This document shows, piece by piece, positions 6,054-13,561 of a stretch of 29,976 nt of DNA. The position numbers were made by a program, and so were the translations under genes. Origin of the DNA: a virus; the IMG/VR virus record IMGVR_UViG_3300023281_001323, positions 1 through 29,976 of that record. One strand, 5' to 3'. The notes beneath the pieces are model-generated. The model was not told where the DNA came from and ran no database searches. It worked only from the letters and a program-made list of their open reading frames with translations. Every line of letters begins with the position of its first letter. The stretch's first letter is position 1.

Positions 6054-6310
6054 TCGGGTACCTCTCTGGTTCCTGTGCCGTTACACGTCGGACACGTCTT
6101 ACCACCGTCGACCCGGTAGCCGTCCGCGTTGTGGGATGAATGATCGACGTAGCCGTCGCCCTTGCACGTCGGGCAGGCGGGGAACTCAGAGGCGGCGTGG
6201 TGCTGCTCGAGTCGACGATCGGATTCGAGTTCAGCGAGTTCAGCGACCAGGCCCACGGCTTCCTCGTACTCGGCCATGTCGTCGTCGAATGGGTATCCCC
6301 AGATTGGCAT
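6050..6310 (-). CDS. DnaJ-like CxxCxGxG zinc protein, 86 aa
   Basis: Two CxxCxGxG motifs (CPTCKGDG with Cys46/Cys49 and CPTCNGTG with Cys73/Cys76) form the zinc-binding module known from the Cys-rich domain of DnaJ and from many phage miniproteins. The N-terminal half is acidic and helical. There is no J domain, so it is not a DnaJ co-chaperone. Its start overlaps the preceding gene's stop by 1 base or a few bases, and its end by ATGA with the winged-helix gene. Confidence 0.8.
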   Translation of the reverse strand: MPIWGYPFDDDMAEYEEAVGLVAELAELESDRRLEQHHAASEFPACPTCKGDGYVDHSSHNADGYRVDGGKTCPTCNGTGTREVPE

Positions 6311-6507
6311 CAGGACACCTCGATCTTCGGGAAGTCGTCATCGGAGAACTCGTGGGAGAACAGCCAGTGGGGGAACCTCTTGACTTGCGCGACGATCTCG
6401 TCGTCGGACTTCCCAGCGAGGTACCCGCCGCCTAGATCCAGTAGCTCGTCGAGTCCCTCAGTGTCGAGCGAGCATGTGTAGGTGACGGTGACGGTGACGA
6501 TGCTCAT
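6310..6507 (-). CDS. Hypothetical protein, 65 aa
   Basis: Begins with a Thr/Val-rich beta strand and ends in an acidic segment; no recognised family. The start at 6507 is fixed by an ATGA overlap with the 80-aa gene. A longer in-frame extension to 6564 runs through that gene in another frame and has no start signal. Confidence 0.65.
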   Translation of the reverse strand: MSIVTVTVTYTCSLDTEGLDELLDLGGGYLAGKSDDEIVAQVKRFPHWLFSHEFSDDDFPKIEVS

Positions 6508-6746
6508 GATGGGTCGACCCCACCCTCGAAATACTCCTGGTCGGACGTCTTGGCGTCTGCCCAATACGTCCGAACGCTGCTAATCCGATGCCACGGATAG
6601 AACATGAACTCGTCGGGTTGGCGTTCGGTCACGACGCCGGTCGAGTTGATCGTCACGTCCTCCTTGTGATAGGTGAGTGTGACATTGGGGGTGCCGGTGA
6701 ACTCGATGGTTCGGAACGGTCGGCGGCGGTCTGGTGTGGTGGGCAT
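6504..6746 (-). CDS. Hypothetical protein, 80 aa
   Basis: Mostly beta-strand-like, with a basic N terminus (TPDRRRPFR) and an acidic C terminus. No family recognised. It has a strong Shine-Dalgarno sequence (AAGGAG) inside a 13-base stretch that is repeated exactly before the left operon (see findings). It starts 15 bases after the stop of the regulator gene and heads the chain of coupled small genes. Confidence 0.7.
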   Translation of the reverse strand: MPTTPDRRRPFRTIEFTGTPNVTLTYHKEDVTINSTGVVTERQPDEFMFYPWHRISSVRTYWADAKTSDQEYFEGGVDPS

Positions 6747-6761
6747 GATGGTGACTCCTTG

Positions 6762-6971
6762 CTAGTCGGTTGGTGTGAGCGACGACATCGGCACGTCGAG
6801 GGCTTGAGCGATCGCGACCAGAGTTCGGATCGTCGGATTGGTCCGCGCCCCGGACTCGAGCAGCGAGACGTAGGACCAGTGGATGTTGGCTTTGGTTGCC
6901 AACGCCGCCTGGGTCATCTTCTGCTCCTGTCGGATCTTGCGGATTCCTGGGTATGCCGATTCACTACTCAT
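6762..6971 (-). CDS. Xre-family HTH regulator, 69 aa
   Basis: Single Cro/CI-type helix-turn-helix domain: GIRKIRQEQKMTQAALA (helices 1-2), HWSYVSLLESGART (recognition helix and turn) and TIRTLVAIAQALDV (helices 4-5). No oligomerisation or cleavage domain follows, so it resembles Cro or small repressors rather than full CI. The start at 6971 was chosen over the longer frame because it follows an AAGGAC ribosome site and because the promoter/operator and terminator lie in the longer frame. It is the first gene after the late terminator and probably regulates itself and the early genes downstream of it through the adjacent inverted repeats. Confidence 0.88.
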   Translation of the reverse strand: MSSESAYPGIRKIRQEQKMTQAALATKANIHWSYVSLLESGARTNPTIRTLVAIAQALDVPMSSLTPTD

Positions 6972-6981
6972 ATCGGTCCTT

Positions 6982-7011
6982 ATCTTGACTGACAGTATAG
7001 GGATTGTCAAG
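6982..7011 (-). promoter_or_regulatory. Promoter and nested operator of the regulator gene
   Basis: A perfect -35 box TTGACA (7005-7010, minus strand) is followed after 17 bases by CAAGAT (6982-6987); alternatively TATACT at 6994-6999 is the -10 element with a T-rich -35. Two nested inverted repeats overlap it: CTTGAC (6984-6989) with GTCAAG (7006-7011), and TGACA (6990-6994) with TGTCA (7005-7009). This is what autoregulation by the adjacent HTH protein would need. The exact -10 is uncertain. Confidence 0.6.
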
Positions 7012-7016
7012 GGGTC

Positions 7017-7061
7017 AAAAAAAAGAGAGGGAAGCAGGGGATGTCCCGATCCCTGCTTCCC
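7017..7061 (-). terminator. Intrinsic terminator of the late operon
   Basis: Perfect 11-bp stem GGGAAGCAGGG (7051-7061 paired with 7029-7039) with an 11-base loop, followed on the minus strand by TCTC and eight T (7017-7024). It lies 29 bases after the holin stop and ends transcription of the head/tail/lysis operon before the regulator promoter. Confidence 0.88.
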
Positions 7062-7089
7062 CCCCATCCTTGTCGGGATGACCTAGTTG

Positions 7090-7419
7090 TTAGGCAACCC
7101 GACGATTCAACGTGACCACGCCGGCGGGAGACGCCGCAGCGGATACCTCGAGTGACGTGCCGCCAATCAGTTTCTCGTAGACGATCTGGCCGAGGAACCA
7201 GACCCCGGTGCCGTTCGCCATCATTGCCTCGAAGTTTGAGAACGACAGGGCCGAGAGCCCGTTCTGGGTGGTGTAGGCCGCTACACCCAGGACCAGGGAC
7301 ACCACGATCGCGAACAGACGTTTGCGTTGTGGCTCCCAATCAGCCGCTTTCAGATATGAAATGGCGTATGGGGCGACAAGAGAGGCACCACCGATCCACC
7401 ACAGGGTTTCTAGTTCCAT
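7090..7419 (-). CDS. Holin-like membrane protein, 109 aa
   Basis: Three hydrophobic segments at about residues 5-24, 35-52 and 70-86, with a charged loop (EPQRKR) after the first. Size, topology and its place directly after the endolysin and before the terminator fit a holin that permeabilises the cytoplasmic membrane at lysis. A good ribosome site (AGGAAA) precedes the ATG. The sequence is not diagnostic for a named holin family. Confidence 0.7.
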   Translation of the reverse strand: MELETLWWIGGASLVAPYAISYLKAADWEPQRKRLFAIVVSLVLGVAAYTTQNGLSALSFSNFEAMMANGTGVWFLGQIVYEKLIGGTSLEVSAAASPAGVVTLNRRVA

Positions 7420-7429
7420 CAGTTTCCTC

Positions 7430-8131
7430 CTAGATGAGTAGGGCGGCGACGATGCCGTCGATTTCGCCCGTTGGTGGTAGGTCCATCATGCTTTGGAAGT
7501 TGACTACCGCTGTCGCGGTGAGCGTCCCGTAGTAGCCGTCGACTTCAAGGCCGGCACCGACGACGTTGAGTGCCTCTTGGAACTGGCGGTTGGCTTCGCG
7601 GTGTGGGTTGCCTTGTTTCAATACCATCTCGTCGTCCTCTCCTACGGGTGGGATGGGTGCTGGCCCGCCACCGGCGATCGGCCAGGGCGAGTCGTCGTTG
7701 TAGAACTCTGGTTCCGGGCGGCACGATAGGTGGCCGGGGGAAGTGTGAGGGTTCGCGCCAGAGTAGGTCCGCCACTCCCAAGCTGGCCCGTTGCGATGAT
7801 CGTAGGACGTGAAGATCAGCGAATCCTTGATCGCGTATTTGATTCGAGGATCTCGAGCGATACGCAGCGACTCGAACAAAGCCCACACGTCGGTCCCATC
7901 GGTGTCATCGTTGTGAGCGATGTCGATCGCGCAGACGATCCCCACAGGAACCTTGTCTGGTTCGTGATCCGATGTCGGGTTGTTGATCGAGTGTTGGCTC
8001 GAGGCGGCGGTCCCGTCCGGGGTGACGTCGCGGTTCGGGTCGCGCTCGATGAGTTGACGGCCGAGCTGCTCGAGACAGGGAGCTGAGATCCATGACTTGC
8101 CGTTCTTGGTCCCGGACCAGCGCCACCCCAC
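7430..8131 (-). CDS. Endolysin: M15-type peptidase plus peptidoglycan-binding domain
   Basis: Cell-wall hydrolase for host lysis. The N-terminal part resembles the M15/D-Ala-D-Ala carboxypeptidase-like domain of actinophage lysins: SDHEPD with His56, AIDI with Asp70 and GANPHTSPGHLS with His134 provide the His-Asp-His zinc ligands. After a Pro/Gly linker (residues 152-168) a PG_binding_1-type domain spans about 178-229 (FQEALNVVG, VDGYYGTLTATAVVNFQ). No signal peptide is present, so export depends on the holin. The GTG start overlaps the preceding stop as TAGTG. The exact cleaved bond cannot be read from the sequence. Confidence 0.85.
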   Translation of the reverse strand: MGWRWSGTKNGKSWISAPCLEQLGRQLIERDPNRDVTPDGTAASSQHSINNPTSDHEPDKVPVGIVCAIDIAHNDDTDGTDVWALFESLRIARDPRIKYAIKDSLIFTSYDHRNGPAWEWRTYSGANPHTSPGHLSCRPEPEFYNDDSPWPIAGGGPAPIPPVGEDDEMVLKQGNPHREANRQFQEALNVVGAGLEVDGYYGTLTATAVVNFQSMMDLPPTGEIDGIVAALLI

Positions 8132-8499
8132 TACTGCCCCATTTCTGAGAGGCTTTTGATAATGGTGAGAGCGTTCCCACCAAAGAGCCCGAGCAGGACG
8201 ACGATGGCGGCGACAACGGTCTTACGTCCGATCGTGAACTCGACCCCGCCGGCGTGGATAGTGATTCCGTCAGTGGACACAGGATCGGCCGCGGCCGCGG
8301 CGACGGCTGGGTGGAGTCCTCCGTTGATAGCGGCGATGATCTCACCCTTGTTGGTGTCGATCAGAGTGCCGAGCGCTTTACGCTCATCAGAGGCGTCGTC
8401 CAGTTTTTCATCCACGCCGGATCTCCACTCTTTCAACGTGGCGATGTCCTCACCATGCTGAGTTAGACGTTCCTTATCGGCTTCGGTGAACTCCGCCAC
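8131..8499 (-). CDS. C-tail membrane protein, candidate second holin/antiholin
   Basis: Helical, charged N-terminal half (possible coiled coil, residues 1-45), Ala-rich middle and one strong transmembrane helix near the C terminus (KTVVAAIVVLLGLFGG). The arrangement recalls XhlA-type lysis accessory proteins. The GTG at 8499 was chosen because AGGGGGA lies just upstream; an ATG at 8526 and a GTG at 8538 lack such a site. It sits directly before the endolysin, so a role in lysis timing is likely. Confidence 0.65.
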   Translation of the reverse strand: MAEFTEADKERLTQHGEDIATLKEWRSGVDEKLDDASDERKALGTLIDTNKGEIIAAINGGLHPAVAAAAADPVSTDGITIHAGGVEFTIGRKTVVAAIVVLLGLFGGNALTIIKSLSEMGQ

Positions 8500-8552
8500 A
8501 ATGATCCCCCTCTGGTGACCTTCCATGTGACGGCCCACCGGATGTTGTAAAT

Positions 8553-8580
8553 ACTTTACCTGCGGGAGCTGTCAGTTCAA
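8553..8580 (-). promoter_or_regulatory. Possible weak promoter before lysis genes
   Basis: TTGAAC (8575-8580) and TAAAGT (8553-8558) with a 16-base spacer on the minus strand, in a 72-base gap that is AT-rich compared with its surroundings. Each box matches four of six consensus bases. It could give the lysis genes independent expression but is weak evidence. Confidence 0.25.
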
Positions 8581-9168
8581 TGGCATCCAGAACAGGTACG
8601 GGTTGTCGACCGAGCCTGTCCCGCCGCCAGACACCCTGGCCTCCAACGTAAACACGTTCTCCCCGGCTGTGAGGTCGTCGACCAACCACGACTTATCCGC
8701 CTGTAGGCGTTGATCCGCGACGTCCGAGTCCATGAAGTATGCCTCGTTGGATGAGTTCGCTCGAGTCGAGGCGCCAGATATGGAGAAGCCGAGTATCACA
8801 GCGGACCCGGCGGTGGCGGCTGAGATCCTAGCGCCCCAAGTGACGATCCCTGTTGTCCCGGTTTCGACAGTGACGTCAGTCCAGTCGGTGTTGTTCCAGG
8901 TACCCGCGTCATCTAGTCGTTCGTCGGTGGCGGTCGTCGAACTCTTACTTAGGCTTGTCCATGTGTGACCGACCTCCCGCCAGACAGGTTGACCCGTTTT
9001 CCAGTCGAGGACCATAACCCCGGTCTGTTTCTTTGGGAGTCCGAATCTGGCGTTGATCTGTTCGTCGGCGATCTGCTCGATGAGGCGCCGATCGACAGCG
9101 CCCTGGTCGATGACGTTGAAAACAGGGGAGCCGTAGAAGGATGGGAGCCCATCGCGGTTCCGCGTCAC
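8572..9168 (-). CDS. Fibre-like structural protein, 198 aa
   Basis: The N-terminal 45 residues form a conserved-looking helical segment (QGAVDRRLIEQIADEQINARF), followed by a Ser/Thr/Gly-rich, beta-structured remainder with an SWLVDDLTAGENVFTLEARV segment. This layout (short attachment part, beta-rich distal part) and the position after the nozzle gene suggest a tail fibre, decoration or receptor-binding protein. No family was recognised. The GTG start forms GTGA with the nozzle stop. Confidence 0.5.
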   Translation of the reverse strand: MTRNRDGLPSFYGSPVFNVIDQGAVDRRLIEQIADEQINARFGLPKKQTGVMVLDWKTGQPVWREVGHTWTSLSKSSTTATDERLDDAGTWNNTDWTDVTVETGTTGIVTWGARISAATAGSAVILGFSISGASTRANSSNEAYFMDSDVADQRLQADKSWLVDDLTAGENVFTLEARVSGGGTGSVDNPYLFWMPLN

Positions 9169-11108
9169 GCCAACCCCATCTCCTTGAACGACAAGAGGAC
9201 AGCCTGTTGGTCGTGAGCGGACTCGTCGTCGATGTCGGTGATGATGATCGAGTCGATAATCACGTCGTAAGAATCGGCGGCGTCCTCCTCTCGGTTGGTG
9301 AACGGGTCACCCCAGGCCACCACCGTCCCCGCAGCCGCGGCAACTTCGAGCTCGTCGATGAGTTCCCATCCTGGTTTGTCGGTTCCCGCAGCGGAACGGA
9401 TCGAGTTGACGTCGGCGGCGACAGTCCAGGCTCGACGTACTTGAGCTGATTGGGAGCGGACTCGTACCCGGTAGACCCGCAACGGATCTTCGTCGTCGGT
9501 GGAGCGGTCGGTGACCGTGAACCGTAGATCGAGATCCTTGCCTGATACGGTACCCCCGCTCGAGGACGACAAGGTCCACTCGAACGTCGACGCACCACCA
9601 CCGAAAACCGTGGTGTGGTTGGTGAACGATCCGCCGTCGACCGAGTAGGACAGGGTGATCTCGTCGAGGGCGTCGAGGTCGTTGGTGTCGATCGCGACAG
9701 TCGTGAATACCTTCTCGACGTTGGGGTATCCGAAATGCCATCGGCCGGTCGTGAAGTGAGGTTCGGCCAGTGAGCCGGCCGTCTCGTCGATGAGTGTCTT
9801 GCGGGGTTCAATCCGCAAGACGGTGCCTCCCACGATGTTCGACACGAACAATTCGCCGGCGTACACCACGGCGGACGACACAGACGCGGAAAGAACGCCA
9901 GCGCGAAGATGTGACATCATCCCCCACGCCGCGTTGGAGAAGTTGTAAACGAACACGTTCTTGCCGAATACCACGACCAGACCGTCGTCGATGATCCCCG
10001 CTATCAGCGGCCAGTTCCCTGCGGCGAACTGGAAGATGGATTGGGTGAGGTAGGGGTCGGGCGATACCGCTCCGACGTTGGAAGGGATGGGGCCGATGGT
10101 CCCTTCCTGGCCTCCCCGCTTATAGAAGATGTAGCCGCGGCCCGACGTGAGGTTCCCATCGGCGGTGACGAAGTCGACGAACGATAGGAAGAAGAACCCG
10201 AGCGCCCAGTACAACTGGCATGGGCGGGCGGCGGGGTAGGGGATACGACCGACGATGCGCTGGGTGTCTGAGCCTACGTTGTATTCGTATATGTAGGTGT
10301 GGCCGTCTGGTGCTTGGACCCACCAGATCGGGCCGACGTCCGATACCGATAGCCGCTTCGATGAGTCCGCCTCGGAGAGAATGATCCGGGTGTAGGTCGT
10401 GGCTACGTCAGCGACCTGGGTCCGGGTGTCGGTAGACGTCTGGTCGATTTCGTAAAGGTCGTTGCCGTCGAGGGCGAACACTCGACTATCGAACGCGACG
10501 ACAAGAGGGAGTTCAGCAAACGGATCACCAGCAGCAGCCGCGTAGTGGGTCGTGTTGCCTGGTGTGCCCTTCAGTCCGGTGACCTTGTGGATATCTTTGA
10601 CGTTGTCGTTGGTGATATACAGGGTGTCGGACCCAGGCGACGCACCCGATGTCATATCGTCGCTCGCTCCGGTTCCGACCGTGACCCCCGTCGCTTCCCA
10701 CTCGATGTCTTTCCAGTCGACAACGGTTCCGTTCGACGTCAACCCGGCATAGAGATCCTGTTCGGCGATGGTGAGGAACTGCGCGGTCTTGTTTCCGCCA
10801 GCCGCTTCGATCTGAGTGATTTCGGGTTCGGCACCCAGACGCAAACCGCCGTCGTCGGCGAAGAACCAGAAGGCATTGCGGACAGCGGCGTCGTTGGGAC
10901 TCCACCACGGCGACGGCGACAGCCCACCAGAGAAGTCGTCGATCACCCAATCACGGAACTCGAGGTCGGCGGTGAACTCGAACTGCTGGCCGGGGATGAA
11001 ACGATCGGACGGTCGAACCGGCTCGTAGGCCCGCTGATACCGTTCGGACGGCTCGAGCCATGAGGCCAGGACGAACTCGACGCTGCCGAGAGTGGCCTTA
11101 CGAACCAT
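9165..11108 (-). CDS. Tail nozzle / tail tubular protein B-like
   Basis: 647-residue beta-rich protein with repeated blade-like segments (DLYAGLTSNGTVVDWKD, SRVFALDGNDLYEID, HTYIYEYNVGS, VVFGKNVFVYNFSN) as in the propeller domains of podovirus nozzle proteins such as T7 gp12. It follows the adaptor gene, the usual order for tail tubular A and B. Early residues contain FSGGLSPSPWW, resembling the N-terminal FxGGL motif of such proteins. The C-terminal third is Ser/Thr/Asp-rich. It would close the short tail and hold fibres. Assignment rests on pattern and gene order. Confidence 0.65.
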   Translation of the reverse strand: MVRKATLGSVEFVLASWLEPSERYQRAYEPVRPSDRFIPGQQFEFTADLEFRDWVIDDFSGGLSPSPWWSPNDAAVRNAFWFFADDGGLRLGAEPEITQIEAAGGNKTAQFLTIAEQDLYAGLTSNGTVVDWKDIEWEATGVTVGTGASDDMTSGASPGSDTLYITNDNVKDIHKVTGLKGTPGNTTHYAAAAGDPFAELPLVVAFDSRVFALDGNDLYEIDQTSTDTRTQVADVATTYTRIILSEADSSKRLSVSDVGPIWWVQAPDGHTYIYEYNVGSDTQRIVGRIPYPAARPCQLYWALGFFFLSFVDFVTADGNLTSGRGYIFYKRGGQEGTIGPIPSNVGAVSPDPYLTQSIFQFAAGNWPLIAGIIDDGLVVVFGKNVFVYNFSNAAWGMMSHLRAGVLSASVSSAVVYAGELFVSNIVGGTVLRIEPRKTLIDETAGSLAEPHFTTGRWHFGYPNVEKVFTTVAIDTNDLDALDEITLSYSVDGGSFTNHTTVFGGGASTFEWTLSSSSGGTVSGKDLDLRFTVTDRSTDDEDPLRVYRVRVRSQSAQVRRAWTVAADVNSIRSAAGTDKPGWELIDELEVAAAAGTVVAWGDPFTNREEDAADSYDVIIDSIIITDIDDESAHDQQAVLLSFKEMGLA

Positions 11109-11111
11109 CGG

Positions 11112-12029
11112 CTACCAGTCCCGGCGGCGTTTGTTCCCGACGTACAGGCGTTCCTCGGGGATCTCACGTTTGAGTTTGGCGTTGAGCCCCTTCCGCATCT
11201 GGAAGAACTCAGCGTTGAACGTCCTCGAGTCCCTTGCGAACCCGCCGTCAGAGTTCTGCCGGGCGCGGCGGGGAGGGTCGACCCGATCGGGAATGATGTT
11301 CGCCTCGACCAGTTTCGCGCAGACCCGCCAGGGGATCAGATCGGCCACCTCGTCGGATAGGTTGACAAGGTCGTCGGGGTGGGGCCGGCGCTTGGCGTCG
11401 TAGTACGCGACGAAGTCATCGTCGGGAACCTTCAACAGACGCAGCGTCGCGAGGTTGGTATCGACGGCGGTGTTGACTTGCTGCTCAACCTCGAAGTGAC
11501 CGCGAGAAATGAACTTGAACTTCTCGTATCCCTCGGTGTTGTGCTGGTACATCCGGACCACTTCAAGGAGATACTGGTCGGCGAGCGCGTAGGTCGTCTC
11601 TCCTGTGATGAACGTGACCGACGCTGAGTGCCACGTCCAGACGTGCGGCCAGAGGTCGTTACGGAGTACCTCGTTGATGAGAGTCTCGATCAGGGTCCGG
11701 GTGAACGGTGGGTCGATCTCACAGCCTGCGCCGTCCGCGTGGGAGGTGGCGGTCAGGTCCGGGTAGAAGTTCCCCTCCGTCTCTCCTGCTCGCTGTACGG
11801 CCACGCTGGTAGCAGCGACATAGTCGTCGGTGCATCGCACGAGGTCGCCGTCCTCGAACTCAGCGATCGTTCCCCTATTGAACAGGTTCTCGAACTGGGT
11901 GTCGGATATCAGTGAGGCGGACCCAGCCGCGAACGCTCCATTCAGGGTCGCGAACTTGGGACGTTTCGCCGGTGAACTCGAGTAGGCCATCGCGCGCACG
12001 CGTGCGTAAAGGTCATCAAGGGTTGCCAC
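11112..12029 (-). CDS. Head-tail adaptor, tail tubular protein A-like
   Basis: Helical 305-aa protein resembling T7 gp11/P22 gp4-type adaptors: an N-terminal DDLYARVRAMA helix, a core with Trp-rich segment LWPHVWTWHSASVTF and a long charged C-terminal stretch. It would bind the portal and connect to the nozzle encoded next. The GTG start overlaps the end of the 184-aa gene by 14 bases. Function is inferred from size, composition and order. Confidence 0.6.
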   Translation of the reverse strand: MATLDDLYARVRAMAYSSSPAKRPKFATLNGAFAAGSASLISDTQFENLFNRGTIAEFEDGDLVRCTDDYVAATSVAVQRAGETEGNFYPDLTATSHADGAGCEIDPPFTRTLIETLINEVLRNDLWPHVWTWHSASVTFITGETTYALADQYLLEVVRMYQHNTEGYEKFKFISRGHFEVEQQVNTAVDTNLATLRLLKVPDDDFVAYYDAKRRPHPDDLVNLSDEVADLIPWRVCAKLVEANIIPDRVDPPRRARQNSDGGFARDSRTFNAEFFQMRKGLNAKLKREIPEERLYVGNKRRRDW

Positions 12030-12570
12030 GGATCACCGTTCCTCGGTCCCATCCACGCTGCGCGTAGACTTCCTCGGCGGATTCTCGAGCCATGGCCTTA
12101 GCTACCTCACCGATCTGCTCGACGATCTGGTCGTCGGATAGGTGAGCGAACTGCTGGGGGTTGGTGCCTCGAATGAACTTGGCCCGCTGCTTGGCTACCT
12201 CTGGGGAGGGAGAGTCCTTCACCCATTGGAGGATGTCACGCAGCACCCGGTCCTGGGTAACGAGAGGATCGACGGGCTCACGAGACACCCGTTTAGGTTG
12301 TTCCATCGTCAGCTCGTTGTCGAACTCTGCCGATTGGTGGTGTTCCCCACCGACGAAGTTCCCGACGATGCCGCCCTCGTGGTAATGAGTGAACTGTGAC
12401 CGGGGCCTCGACACGATCTGGCCCGCCCGATTTATCTCCAACGGTTGAGCTGCTCGAGCCTTGCGTTTACGGTCGGCGATCTGCTCGTCGGTCATCATGA
12501 CGACGGTGCCAGGGGCGTGTTCCTGGTCCTTAAACCGGGAGATCCCGAACGATGCTTTCTTGGCTACCAA
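12016..12570 (-). CDS. Hypothetical virion-module protein, 184 aa
   Basis: Charged protein with a basic N terminus, a Gly/His patch (THYHEGGIVGNF) and a helical C-terminal half (from about residue 105). No family recognised. The start is a rare TTG at 12570, supported by AAGGAG eight bases upstream and the absence of another usable in-frame start. Its place between capsid and adaptor genes suggests head completion or assembly. Confidence 0.65.
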   Translation of the reverse strand: MVAKKASFGISRFKDQEHAPGTVVMMTDEQIADRKRKARAAQPLEINRAGQIVSRPRSQFTHYHEGGIVGNFVGGEHHQSAEFDNELTMEQPKRVSREPVDPLVTQDRVLRDILQWVKDSPSPEVAKQRAKFIRGTNPQQFAHLSDDQIVEQIGEVAKAMARESAEEVYAQRGWDRGTVIRGNP

Positions 12571-12598
12571 CCCGACACTCCTTCATTCCCGATCGAGT

Positions 12599-13495
12599 CT
12601 ACCGTCCTAGCCCTTGCGCGGCGGTTATGGCGTTGGTAGTCCCAATGGCGTAGGCGCCCTCGACGGCTTGGCGGTCGATCTCTGAGCAGTACCCGGAGTA
12701 TGCGAACTGGCCGTTGACGTCGATCGCGGCGGGGACGAAACATCCGATCCGACCACAGAGCGCCGGCTTACAGAACTTGAATCCCTTCTGGATGTACCGC
12801 TGGGTGGCGTCATAGAGCGACCCACCAAAGTTGTTGACCTGATCTTCGAGCATGACCTGGACGATGTGTGGTCCCTTGGGGTTGACTAGTTTCATCGTCC
12901 GCGAGTTGCCCTTGCGAGCGGAGTGCTCGGCCTGGAGCTGTTTGGCCTGCTCGATGACCGAAGCCTGAGTTGCCTCGACACGGCCCAACCCTTGCGAGAG
13001 GCGTTCCTTGTTGATGTCACGCAACTCCATCTGCGCCATGTCGAACAAGGCTTCCTCACCGAAATGCTCGATGACGGCTTCGGGGGAGTTCCAGTTCCAC
13101 GAGGACACGTCGAACGTCGGGTCGAGCCGATCGCGTTCGTCCTCGAGTTCGGCGTTGCGGGCTTCGAGCTGCGCGTTGCGGGCTTCGAGCCTCTCGTTCT
13201 CGGTGGTGACCTGAGAAAGTTCTGCGGCCTGGGAAGTGGTGATCTCCCCTGCGGCGTCGATGTCGGTGACGGTCAAACCTACGTCGTGGATGATGACAGT
13301 TTCGGTGACCTCGACGCTGTCCGCGTGGGCGGCGGCCGTGGCGGTGGTGCCGGCCTTGGTCCACTCGCGGGCGCGGCGCTGGACTGTCTTGGTGGTACAC
13401 CCCAGGAACTCAGCGATCGCCTTCTGGGATTTGCCGTCGTCCTCGTACATTTTGCGGGCGTGGTCCCACAGAGCATCAGTGATTTGAGTAGCCAT
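12599..13495 (-). CDS. HTH / coiled-coil / four-cysteine protein, 298 aa
   Basis: Three-part protein. Residues 6-46 are a resolvase-like helix-turn-helix (SQKAIAEFLGCTTKTVQRRAREW); residues about 95-125 are a short tandem-repeat coiled coil (ERLEARNAQLEARNAELEDE); residues 200-298 form a separate domain with Cys242, Cys247, Cys252 and Cys270, possibly one zinc site. DNA-binding head plus coiled coil is the plan of small terminase subunits, but those normally lie next to the large subunit, and this gene lies between capsid and tail genes. A late regulator or DNA-binding virion protein is equally possible. It has no overlap with its upstream neighbour. Confidence 0.7.
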   Translation of the reverse strand: MATQITDALWDHARKMYEDDGKSQKAIAEFLGCTTKTVQRRAREWTKAGTTATAAAHADSVEVTETVIIHDVGLTVTDIDAAGEITTSQAAELSQVTTENERLEARNAQLEARNAELEDERDRLDPTFDVSSWNWNSPEAVIEHFGEEALFDMAQMELRDINKERLSQGLGRVEATQASVIEQAKQLQAEHSARKGNSRTMKLVNPKGPHIVQVMLEDQVNNFGGSLYDATQRYIQKGFKFCKPALCGRIGCFVPAAIDVNGQFAYSGYCSEIDRQAVEGAYAIGTTNAITAAQGLGR

Positions 13496-13522
13496 ACGTC
13501 GTTTGTCTCTCCGTTCGGGAGT

Positions 13523-13557
13523 CGTGGGGAGCAGCCGTTAGCCAGCCGCCCCCCACG
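13523..13557. other. Intergenic hairpin
   Basis: Perfect 7-bp arms CGTGGGG (13523-13529) and CCCCACG (13551-13557) enclose a GC-rich 21-base loop in the 66-base gap after the 152-aa gene. No T-tract follows on the minus strand, so it is more likely a transcript-processing or stability element after the highly expressed capsid genes than a terminator. Confidence 0.4.
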
Positions 13558-13561
13558 GATC

